Of a stretch of 64,000 nucleotides of DNA, positions 7,174-13,433 are shown piece by piece. The translations under genes were made by a program, and so were the position numbers. Under the pieces are notes generated by a model. It was given only the letters and a program-made list of their open reading frames with translations, did no database searches and was not told the DNA's origin. Position 1 is the stretch's first letter. Each line of letters starts with the position of its first letter. The stretch comes from Vulcanimicrobiota bacterium (GTDB taxonomy: Bacteria; Vulcanimicrobiota; Vulcanimicrobiia; Vulcanimicrobiales; Vulcanimicrobiaceae): the NCBI GenBank assembly GCA_027306785.1, contig DAHUZB010000005.1, positions 1 to 64,000 of the forward strand, in the 5' to 3' direction.

Positions 7174-8130
7174 TTGCGATCACTTACCACGCGTCTTCTT
7201 CCCACGATGGTCGCGGCATCGCTGCTCGCGGCATGTAGCGGCGGCAATTCCTCGATCCCGAGCGTCGCTCAACCCCAGGCGCATCCGCTGAGCCAGGGCG
7301 GCTTCCGCGCGACGAGCCAATTCGTCGCAGTCGATGACGCTCCGCAGGCAATCCATTTTATGCCGATCTCCGGTGCCGGCGGCCGCGCGACCGCGATGGC
7401 TCACGGCAGCGGTACGAGCGCCGGCAACCTGCTCTACGGCAACGGCCCCATTCAAACCGCACCGAAGCTCTACGTCGTCTACTGGGGTTCGGCATGGAAC
7501 GGCAGCGGCGACCCTGACGGCGTAAAGGCGCAGCTGAACAACTTCCTGAGCCACGTCGGAGGCACGACGTGGAACAGCACGGTCACCCAGTATTATCAGA
7601 CGAATCCGTCGGCGAACGCCGGCAATCCGGCGAACAACTTCGCAGGCTATTACGTCGATACGTCGAGCTCGCCGCCCAAGTCGCCGTCGCAGAGCCAGAT
7701 GGCCGCTGAAGCCGCGAAGGCCGCCGCGCACTTCGGCGATTACAGCGTGAACGCACAGTATGTGGTCGCGATGCCGCACGGCGTCTCGCCGTCGGGCTTC
7801 AAACGCAGCTACTGCGCCTATCACTCGACGACGACGGCCGGCGGATCGACGATCTCCTGGACGAATCTTCCGTATCTCCCCGACGCGGGCTCCGGTTGCG
7901 GTGCGGGCTCCGTGACGGGCAGCGTCCTCGACGGCGTCTCGATCGTCGAAGGGCACGAGATGGCCGAAGCCGAGACCGATCCGCAACCGAGCACCGGCTG
8001 GACGGATTCGTCGGGCGCCGAGATCGGCGATAAGTGCGCGTGGGTGAATCTGCAGAACACCGATCTCAACGGCACCTACTTCCCCACCCAACCGCTGTGG
8101 AGCAACGCCGTCTCCGGCTGCGTCCAGTAA
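7174..8130 (+). CDS. Lipoprotein with putative metalloprotease-like motif, copy 1
   Basis: 318 aa from a TTG start at 7174 with a good ribosome site (GGAGG at 7163-7167, 6 nt spacing). The lipobox LLAAC places the lipidated Cys at residue 21. The start was fixed by comparison with the paralogue, whose Cys is also residue 21. The conserved body contains PKLYVVYWGSAWNGSGDPDG, YYQTNP, PYLPDAGSGCG and VEGHEMAEAETDP (His261, Glu262, Glu265, Asp269), then GAEIGDKCAWVN. The H-E-x-x-E...D cluster resembles a zinc site; similar HE-x-AE-x-x-TDP motifs occur in EXORDIUM/PHI-1-like secreted proteins. Catalysis is unproven. A terminator hairpin follows. Confidence 0.75.
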   Translation: MRSLTTRLLPTMVAASLLAACSGGNSSIPSVAQPQAHPLSQGGFRATSQFVAVDDAPQAIHFMPISGAGGRATAMAHGSGTSAGNLLYGNGPIQTAPKLYVVYWGSAWNGSGDPDGVKAQLNNFLSHVGGTTWNSTVTQYYQTNPSANAGNPANNFAGYYVDTSSSPPKSPSQSQMAAEAAKAAAHFGDYSVNAQYVVAMPHGVSPSGFKRSYCAYHSTTTAGGSTISWTNLPYLPDAGSGCGAGSVTGSVLDGVSIVEGHEMAEAETDPQPSTGWTDSSGAEIGDKCAWVNLQNTDLNGTYFPTQPLWSNAVSGCVQ

Positions 8131-8157
8131 GACTCCCGCCTTCGTCATCGATGGCAA

Positions 8158-8187
8158 CGAGCCGCCGGCCTTACGACCGGCGGCTCG
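8158..8187 (+). terminator. Terminator hairpin after lipoprotein copy 1
   Basis: 11-bp stem CGAGCCGCCGG (8158-8168) with CCGGCGGCTCG (8177-8187), followed by CTTATC. Nearly the same hairpin ends the paralogue at 9336-9369, so gene and terminator were duplicated together. Confidence 0.75.
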
Positions 8188-8348
8188 CTTATCGAATCAC
8201 ACGATTCGCAGAGACGCTTGACGCACTACCCGAGCGCTGCATCGCCCTATGTGCTTTCCGCATCTTCCTGTGTTCCGATTCCCCGCGCTACGCTCGTCCC
8301 AGGGGTGGGCTGCACCCCGTACTTCCCAATGAAGTGGAGGTCTCTCAG

Positions 8349-9308
8349 GTGCGTTATTCATTTCTCCGATTGATCCCGGCCGTCATTGCGGCGTCGCTGC
8401 TTGCGGCCTGCGCGGGCGGCGGTACGACGCCCACGGTGCCGAGCGTCGTCCAGCCGCCGGTACAGCAATCCGGCGACTTCCGAGCGACCGGGCAGTTCAC
8501 CGCAATCGGCGACGCGCAAGAAGCGATTCGCTTCATGCCCACGGTCGATGTCTTCCAAGCCTACGGCGAGCGCGTGACGCCGCTTGCGCGCGGCGCGGCC
8601 GGATCGAACAACCTGCTCTACAACGGCGGCGTGATTCAGACGTCGCCGAAGCTGTACGTCGTCTATTGGGGCTCCGCCTGGAACGGCAGCGGCGACCCCG
8701 ACCACATGAAGGCCTATCTGAACAACTTCCTCTCGCACGTCGGCGGCACGTCGTGGAATTCCACGGTCACGCAGTATTACCAAACGAATCCGTCGGCACA
8801 CGCCGGAAATCCGGCAAACAACTTCGGCGGTTCGTACGTCGACACGTCGAGTTCACCGCCGAAGCGTCCGACGCAATCGCAGATGGCCAACGAGGCAAAG
8901 AAAGCCGAGGCGCATTTCGGCAATCATTCCGCGAGCGCGGAATATATCGTCGCCATGCCGCACGGCATCGTGCCGTCCGGTTTCAAGACGCAGTACTGTG
9001 CCTACCACAGCACGACGTCGGCCGGCGGCGGCACGATCTCGTGGACGAACTTACCCTACCTTCCGGATGCGGGCTCGGGCTGCGGCGCGAACTCGGTCTC
9101 GGGCGTGCTCGACGGCGTCTCGATCGTCGAAGGTCACGAGATGGCCGAATCCGAGACGGATCCGCAACTGGATGCCTGGTACGATGCGAGCGGTTCGGAG
9201 ATCGGCGATAAGTGCGCGTGGGTGAACCTTCGCAATACCGATCTCAACGGCACCTACTTCCCCACCCAACCGCTGTGGAGCAACTCCGCGGGCGGCTGCG
9301 TGCAGTAA
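8349..9308 (+). CDS. Lipoprotein with putative metalloprotease-like motif, copy 2
   Basis: 319 aa from a GTG start at 8349 (GGAGG at 8336-8340, 8 nt spacing). The lipobox LLAAC puts the lipidated Cys at residue 21, exactly as in copy 1. The two proteins are clearly paralogous over their whole length and share NFLSHVGGT, TVTQYYQTNP, YVDTSSSPP and NTDLNGTYFPTQPLWSN. The metal-site candidate is VEGHEMAESETDP with His263. Copy 2 lacks a few residues of copy 1 near GCGANSVSG. The pair sits between the rplKA and rplJL units. Each copy appears to have its own ribosome site and terminator, so separate expression is likely. Confidence 0.75.
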   Translation: MRYSFLRLIPAVIAASLLAACAGGGTTPTVPSVVQPPVQQSGDFRATGQFTAIGDAQEAIRFMPTVDVFQAYGERVTPLARGAAGSNNLLYNGGVIQTSPKLYVVYWGSAWNGSGDPDHMKAYLNNFLSHVGGTSWNSTVTQYYQTNPSAHAGNPANNFGGSYVDTSSSPPKRPTQSQMANEAKKAEAHFGNHSASAEYIVAMPHGIVPSGFKTQYCAYHSTTSAGGGTISWTNLPYLPDAGSGCGANSVSGVLDGVSIVEGHEMAESETDPQLDAWYDASGSEIGDKCAWVNLRNTDLNGTYFPTQPLWSNSAGGCVQ

Positions 9309-9335
9309 AGCCTCCGACGCCGCCTTCGAACGGCA

Positions 9336-9369
9336 AACGAGCCGCCGGTCATACGACCGGCGGCTCGTT
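9336..9369. terminator. Bidirectional terminator, lipoprotein copy 2 / rplA
   Basis: A 15-bp perfect stem (9336-9350 with 9355-9369, loop ATAC) of sequence AACGAGCCGCCGGTC and its complement. It lies between the + strand lipoprotein (stop 9308) and the minus-strand rplA (stop 9395), so it can end both transcripts. Confidence 0.8.
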
Positions 9370-9394
9370 CATTCGATCTATGCGAGTCGAGGAG

Positions 9395-10096
9395 CTACGC
9401 GTTGACGCGCGCGCGGCTCGGATCGACCTTCACGCCCGGGCCCATCGTGCTCGTGAGCGTGATGCTCTTGATGTACGTGCCCTTGGCGGCCGCCGGCTTC
9501 GCGCGGACGATCGCATCGAGCAGCGTGTTGACGTTCTCGAGCAGCTGGTTCGCTTCGAACTTCGCTTTGCCGACGATCGTGTGAATAATCGCGGTCTTGT
9601 CGAGACGGAACTCCACCTTACCGGCCTTGATGTCGCGGATCGCGCCCGCGATGTTCGCCGAAACGGTGCCGGCCTTCGGGTTCGGCATCTTCTGCGCGAG
9701 AATACGGCCGAGCTCCTTACCGACGAGCGCCATCATATCCGGCGTCGCGACGGCGACGTCGAACTCGGTGAAGCCCGCTTTGAGCTTGTCGATCAGATCT
9801 TGATCGCCGACGAGGTCGGCGCCCGCTTCCTGCGCGGCCTTGGCATTGTCGCCCTTGGCGAACGCGATCACGCGCACCGAACGGCCCGTGCCGTGCGGCA
9901 GCAGCACCGTGCCGCGCACGTTCTGATCGCTCTTCTTCGGATCGACGCCGAGGCGGATGTGAATCTCGACCGTCTCGTTGAACTTCGCACTCGCGTTCTT
10001 CTGCACGAGCTCGATCGCTTCGGCCGGCGCGAAGAGCGCCTTCTTGTCGTAATTCGCTGCGAGCGCCTTGTAACGCTTACCGTGATGCTGCGGCAT
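9395..10096 (-). CDS. rplA: 50S ribosomal protein L1
   Basis: 233 aa, standard length. It starts [20 protein letters not shown] and contains [27 protein letters not shown] and the C-terminal signature [19 protein letters not shown]. It binds the L1 stalk of 23S rRNA and, in other bacteria, represses its own rplK-rplA mRNA. Its ATG overlaps the rplK stop by one base, so the two are translationally coupled. Transcription then ends at the hairpin at 9336-9369 rather than continuing into rplJ. Confidence 0.97.
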   Translation of the reverse strand: MPQHHGKRYKALAANYDKKALFAPAEAIELVQKNASAKFNETVEIHIRLGVDPKKSDQNVRGTVLLPHGTGRSVRVIAFAKGDNAKAAQEAGADLVGDQDLIDKLKAGFTEFDVAVATPDMMALVGKELGRILAQKMPNPKAGTVSANIAGAIRDIKAGKVEFRLDKTAIIHTIVGKAKFEANQLLENVNTLLDAIVRAKPAAAKGTYIKSITLTSTMGPGVKVDPSRARVNA

Positions 10097-10518
10097 TATT
10101 CGACCTCCACGCCCATCGAGCGCGCCGTACCGGCGATGATCTTCTTCGCGGCGTCGATATCGTTCGCGTTGATGTCGGGCATCTTCACTTTCGCAATATC
10201 TTCGAGCTGCGCGTTCGTCAGCTTACCGACCTTGTTGCGGTTCGGCTCTTTGGATCCCGAGTCGATCTTCAGCGCCTGTTTGATCAGGAACGACGCCGGC
10301 GGCGTCTTCGTGATGAACGTGAACGTACGGTCTTCGAAGACCGTGATCTCGACCGGGATGATCATGCCTGCCTGCGAAGCGGTACGTTCGTTGTACTGCT
10401 TGCAGAAGTCCATGATGTTGAGAGAATACGGTCCGAGTGCGGGACCGATCGGCGGCGCGGGGGTCGCTTTGCCTGCCGGGATCTGTAGGCCGATCTTGCC
10501 TACGACCTTCTTTGCCAT
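10096..10518 (-). CDS. rplK: 50S ribosomal protein L11
   Basis: 140 aa from ATG at 10518, chosen because [20 protein letters not shown] is the canonical start and GGAGA lies 9 nt upstream; an ATG seven codons earlier is less likely. The proline-rich N-terminal domain contains [22 protein letters not shown], the thiostrepton/GTPase-centre region. The C-terminal domain binds 23S rRNA near position 1067. It is coupled to rplA. The 5' untranslated region contains a large palindromic element beginning 22 bp before the start codon. Confidence 0.96.
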   Translation of the reverse strand: MAKKVVGKIGLQIPAGKATPAPPIGPALGPYSLNIMDFCKQYNERTASQAGMIIPVEITVFEDRTFTFITKTPPASFLIKQALKIDSGSKEPNRNKVGKLTNAQLEDIAKVKMPDINANDIDAAKKIIAGTARSMGVEVE

Positions 10519-10540
10519 GGGTTGTTGTCTCCGTTGCACC

Positions 10541-10687
10541 GAATCGGTTTGATCCGATTCGAATTTTGGAGACGCCCGCGTTTTCGCATCGTGCGAAAAC
10601 GCTACTGCCGGACTTTTCGCTCCCGCGCATCCTGCGCTCCGCGAAAAGCTCCGAGCCTCCCAAATTCGAATCGGATCAAACCGATTC
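10541..10687 (+). repeat. Palindromic structured element 1 (+ orientation)
   Basis: Outer arms of 26 bp are perfect inverted copies (10541-10566 and 10662-10687). Inside are a perfect 11-bp hairpin GCGTTTTCGCA/TGCGAAAACGC (10578-10588, 10592-10602) and a second stem CTTTTCGC/GCGAAAAG (around 10612 and 10641). The core GACGCCCGCGTTTT...AAAACGCTACTGCC recurs in element 2 on the other strand with compensatory stem changes. No reading frame is evident. It may be a mobile palindromic repeat or a structured leader of rplK. Confidence 0.8.
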
Positions 10688-10831
10688 TCCCCCCGTATAC
10701 AGGCTGTTCAGGTGTGGGGGTGTCCACCTGGCCAAACTCTGGTAGTCTACGGCAAGCCGAGCCCGCTTGTAAAGTGCATGGCTCGCATCCTGGGAACCGG
10801 GGTCGCATCCCGGGCTATCCACCCATCACGC
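10688..10831. other. Spacer between the two palindromic elements
   Basis: No gene seen. It holds a short stem CAGGTG/CACCTG around 10710-10730 and GC-rich sequence. A promoter for rplK on the minus strand would have to lie here or within the flanking elements, but I could not identify a convincing -10/-35 pair. Confidence 0.5.
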
Positions 10832-10997
10832 AAGCCGGGCTTTGGAGGTGTGGGATTCCTTCGGTGGACGGGGCTCTGAGAAATTCGCGAAGCCGGGACG
10901 GCGAGAGCGGATTTTCAGGCAGCAGCGTTTTTCCAAGGATGGAAAAACGCGGGCGTCCCGTCCGACGAAGGGAGCCCGCGCCTCCAAAGCCCGGCTT
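10832..10997 (-). repeat. Palindromic structured element 2 (minus orientation)
   Basis: Outer arms AAGCCGGGCTTTGGAGG (10832-10848) and its perfect complement (10981-10997). An inner perfect 11-bp hairpin GCGTTTTTCCA/TGGAAAAACGC spans 10925-10935 and 10940-10950, with further imperfect pairing (CTTCG..GGACGG around 10860 with CCGTCCGACGAAG around 10960). Read on the minus strand, its core GACGCCCGCGTTTTT...AAAAACGCTGCTGCC aligns with element 1. It ends 6 bp before the nusG stop codon, so it is transcribed as the nusG 3' region. Confidence 0.8.
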
Positions 10998-11003
10998 ACG
11001 CCC

Positions 11004-11702
11004 CTAAACTTTTTCGACTTGGAAGAATTCGAGCTCGACCGGGGTTTCTCGGCCGAAGATCGAGATGAGGGCGCGCAGGCGCTCCTTCTCGGGCTGGATC
11101 TCGTCGACGACGCCGGTGAAGTCGAAGAACGGTCCGCTCGTAACCTTGACGCGATCGCCCTTGGCGAAATCGATCTTCAGCTTGGGCGCCTCGATGCCCA
11201 TCTGCTTGAGGATCGTTTTGACTTCTTTCTCTTGCAGCGGTACCGGCTTTTCGCCGGGGCCGGGGCTGCCGACGAATCCGGTAACACCCTGCGTGTTACG
11301 CACGACGTACCACGACTGGTCGTCCATGATCATCTCGACGAGCACGTACCCCGGAAAGACTTTCTTCGGGGTAATCTTGCGCTTGCCGTCCTTGAACTCG
11401 ACTTCGTCCTCCATCGGGACGAGCACGCGGAAGATCTTATCCTGCATGCCCATCGAATGGATGCGGCGCTCGAGGTTGGCCTTGACTTTGTTCTCGTACC
11501 CGGAGTACGTGTGAATCACGAACCAGGTGCGGTCGTCTTTTTTCGCGGCGGCGGGGCGCTCGCGCGTCTCGCTCGGAGCGGACGCCGCTGCGTCATCCTC
11601 GACATCGTAGGCCGCGGCAAAGGGTCCGTCGTGGGTCGCCTGAGCGCTCTCGGTCGCGTCGGTCGCGTCGTTCCCGTCGTACTCGCGTTCGAATTCGGTC
11701 AT
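11004..11702 (-). CDS. nusG: Transcription termination/antitermination factor NusG
   Basis: 232 aa. An acidic, low-complexity N-terminal extension of about 57 residues precedes the NGN domain (RTWFVIHTYSGYENKVKANL, GYVLVEMIMDD, GVTGFVG). The C-terminal KOW domain follows (DFAKGDRVKVTSGPFFDFTG). NusG binds RNA polymerase and couples it to ribosomes or Rho. Typical NusG is about 180 aa; acidic extensions are known in some high-GC phyla. The start at 11702 (MTEFEREYDG) follows secE by 17 bp; the reading frame continues upstream through secE without function. secE-nusG order is standard. Confidence 0.95.
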   Translation of the reverse strand: MTEFEREYDGNDATDATESAQATHDGPFAAAYDVEDDAAASAPSETRERPAAAKKDDRTWFVIHTYSGYENKVKANLERRIHSMGMQDKIFRVLVPMEDEVEFKDGKRKITPKKVFPGYVLVEMIMDDQSWYVVRNTQGVTGFVGSPGPGEKPVPLQEKEVKTILKQMGIEAPKLKIDFAKGDRVKVTSGPFFDFTGVVDEIQPEKERLRALISIFGRETPVELEFFQVEKV

Positions 11703-11719
11703 CGTGTTGACGTACGGCC

Positions 11720-11941
11720 CTAGAAACCGGCCGGATGGAGCAGGTTGAAGAGGAACCCGAAGAGCTGATCGAGCGCAAAGGTGAAGAGACCGATACCGAC
11801 CACGAGCGCGATCGTAAGGACGGTCGCGGAGACCCACTCGTCGCGCGTCGGCCACGTCACGCGGCGCAGTTCGGCGATCACACCGGCAACGAAATCGTTG
11901 CGGGCTGCCGTCTGTGCACTCTTCTTCTGCTCGTTCACCAC
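11720..11941 (-). CDS. secE: Preprotein translocase subunit SecE
   Basis: 73 aa. A basic amphipathic N-terminal part with ELRRVTWPTRDEW, the conserved SecE cytoplasmic helix motif, is followed by one transmembrane helix (TVLTIALVVGIGLFTFALDQ). This is the short single-helix form found outside Enterobacteria. It clamps SecY in the translocon. It sits between tRNA-Trp and nusG, the usual arrangement. Confidence 0.95.
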   Translation of the reverse strand: MVNEQKKSAQTAARNDFVAGVIAELRRVTWPTRDEWVSATVLTIALVVGIGLFTFALDQLFGFLFNLLHPAGF

Positions 11942-11963
11942 TCGTTAACTCCCGGAGATACTT

Positions 11964-12039
11964 TGGCAGGGCGGACAGGACTCGAACCTGCAACCGGCGA
12001 TTTTGGAGACCGCTACTCTACCAATTGAGCTACCGCCCT
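11964..12039 (-). tRNA. tRNA-Trp (anticodon CCA)
   Basis: Complete cloverleaf on the minus strand. Acceptor AGGGCGG/CCGCCCT, D arm GCTC..GAGT, anticodon stem GCGGT/ATCGC with loop CTCCAAA (anticodon CCA), T arm with GGTTCGAACC. Discriminator G and an encoded 3' CCA (11964-11966). It lies directly upstream of secE, as in many bacteria. Confidence 0.96.
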
Positions 12040-12084
12040 CTGTGTGCCGCGCTTTTCCGACCCTGAATTTCGATGCGAACGACC

Positions 12085-12122
12085 CCGCCAGGACCGGAAA
12101 TCACGGCAAACCTTCCTGGCGG
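12085..12122. repeat. Inverted repeat downstream of rpmG
   Basis: CCGCCAGGA (12085-12093) and TCCTGGCGG (12114-12122) with a 20-nt loop, between rpmG and tRNA-Trp. There is no T run on the minus strand, so a terminator role is doubtful; it could be a processing hairpin. Confidence 0.4.
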
Positions 12123-12154
12123 TGAAGCGCTACGCCCGTCGCCGGGCGATTGCG

Positions 12155-12319
12155 TTACTTGGTCTCGCGATGGGAACGGTGGCAGCGGCAGAACCGGCAA
12201 TACTTGCTCAGTTCGAGCCGATCCGTCGTCTTCTGCTTGTTTTTCTGCGTATTGTAATTCCGGCGCTTGCACTCCGTGCACGCCATCACGACCATCACGC
12301 GATTCTCTTTTTTCGCCAT
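12155..12319 (-). CDS. rpmG: 50S ribosomal protein L33
   Basis: 54 aa, too short for many gene finders. It starts [20 protein letters not shown] and ends [10 protein letters not shown]. Cys14, Cys17, Cys41 and Cys44 form the zinc-binding (C+) type of L33. It lies upstream of tRNA-Trp-secE-nusG on the same strand, the position expected from Firmicutes, Thermus and others. Confidence 0.93.
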   Translation of the reverse strand: MAKKENRVMVVMACTECKRRNYNTQKNKQKTTDRLELSKYCRFCRCHRSHRETK

Positions 12320-12428
12320 CTCTCAGCCTACCACGAACATAAAGAAAACGGACTCCCGGTCCGTTCAGCCGAGAAAGAGTATCACACCCCAACGCCCCAA
12401 GCAAGGCCCTCTCCCACAATCATCCGCC

Positions 12429-12567
12429 CCCTTCGACACGCTCAGAGTGACACGGGCCCTTCGAGGAGCTGAGGGTGACACGCATCCCATCACTGCAGGC
12501 ATCCCTTGACGGCAGGGTTCGGGCGACCCGAAGCGAGGCCCGCCCTTCGAGGAGCTCAGGGTGACAC
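12429..12567 (+). repeat. Three copies of a 25-bp dispersed repeat
   Basis: Copies at 12429-12453, 12457-12481 and 12543-12567 follow the pattern CCCTTCGA-(CAC/GGA)-GCT-(C/G)AG(A/G)GTGACAC. A fourth, inverted copy is at 5299-5321. They fill the spacer between rpmG and tRNA-Arg (12320-12592), where I see no gene. Confidence 0.75.
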
Positions 12568-12592
12568 CGGGGAGCCTTGCGGGTAGACAATT

Positions 12593-12666
12593 TGCGCTCG
12601 GGCGGAATCGAACCGCCAACCTCGGCCTTAGGAGTGCCTTGCTCTATCCTATTGAGCTACGAGCGC
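12593..12666 (-). tRNA. tRNA-Arg (anticodon CCT)
   Basis: Minus-strand cloverleaf. Acceptor GCGCTCG/CGAGCGC is perfect, D arm GCTC..GAGC, T arm GGCGG-TTCGATT-CCGCC. The anticodon loop CTCCTAA gives CCT, decoding AGG. The anticodon stem AGGCA/GGCCG has only three Watson-Crick pairs, with A-G oppositions at 27-43 and 31-39. No 3' CCA is encoded and the discriminator is A. Probably functional, but the stem is odd. Confidence 0.85.
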
Positions 12667-12731
12667 CTACGAGCGTCCCGTTACGCGCTGCGACGGAGGT
12701 CTGCCTCCCGCGGCTGCGAAGGAGCCCGACC

Positions 12732-13433
12732 ATGCGTCTTCTTGCCCTTGCCTCCTGCCTCGCGATCGTAACCGTGGTTATCGCCTCACCCGTGCTCGCC
12801 CAGCGTTCGGCGCCGGTCACGCTGAACTCGTGCACGCTCGAATACGACAACAGCGGGAGTCTCGCCGCGCAGGTCTCGGGCCTGCGCGCGCAGTTCACGA
12901 ACGATGCGCCGAAGACCGCGCACGTCGTGAACATCGCGGCCGACATCAACGGAACGAAGCAGATCATCCGCGACGAGGGCACGTTCTCGACGGGCATCGA
13001 GATCAACCATCGCTATCGCGTCGGCGGCGGCCAATTCGCCCTACCGGTCGTGCTCGCTTCGATCTTCGGCAGCAAGCCGACGGTCGCGTGTTCGATCGCA
13101 TCGGTCGAGTTCACCGACGGAAGCGTTTGGAGCGCCGATGCGAGCCGAGCCGCCGCTTCGGCCGGGCAGAGTTCGGCCGCCATCACGGTCGCCCCGAGCG
13201 CGTTGATGCTCGGCGGGATCGGAGCGGCGCACGCGCGCATCGCCTATGCGAGCGGCGGCGGACCGCTTGCGCTCTCGAGCGACTGCGGCCGTATCGCCGA
13301 TGTCCAACTCCTCGGATCGACGCACACCGATCTCGCGCTGCGCGTCACGCCGAAGGCGGCCGGGAGTTGCACGATCTCGCTGCACGATCTCAACGAGAAT
13401 CTCGCGACGATCCCCGTAACCGTCTCGCCCTAG
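12732..13433 (+). CDS. Secreted protein of unknown function
   Basis: 233 aa from ATG 12732 with AAGGAG just upstream. A signal peptide (MRLLALASCLAIVTVVIASPVLAQ) is followed by a beta-rich domain (TLNSCTLEYDN..., with Cys residues that could form disulfides) and an Ig-like or immune-protection-like C-terminal part ending in SCTISLHDLNENLATIPVTV. I do not recognise a family. It is convergent with the HD-GYP gene, and the two stop codons overlap in the 4-bp CTAG. Confidence 0.65.
   Translation: MRLLALASCLAIVTVVIASPVLAQRSAPVTLNSCTLEYDNSGSLAAQVSGLRAQFTNDAPKTAHVVNIAADINGTKQIIRDEGTFSTGIEINHRYRVGGGQFALPVVLASIFGSKPTVACSIASVEFTDGSVWSADASRAAASAGQSSAAITVAPSALMLGGIGAAHARIAYASGGGPLALSSDCGRIADVQLLGSTHTDLALRVTPKAAGSCTISLHDLNENLATIPVTVSP

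Noticed and set aside
11703-11993. Longer NusG starting upstream, through secE
   Set aside because: That segment is the other frame of secE; ATG 11702 already gives the NGN and KOW domains plus an acidic extension.
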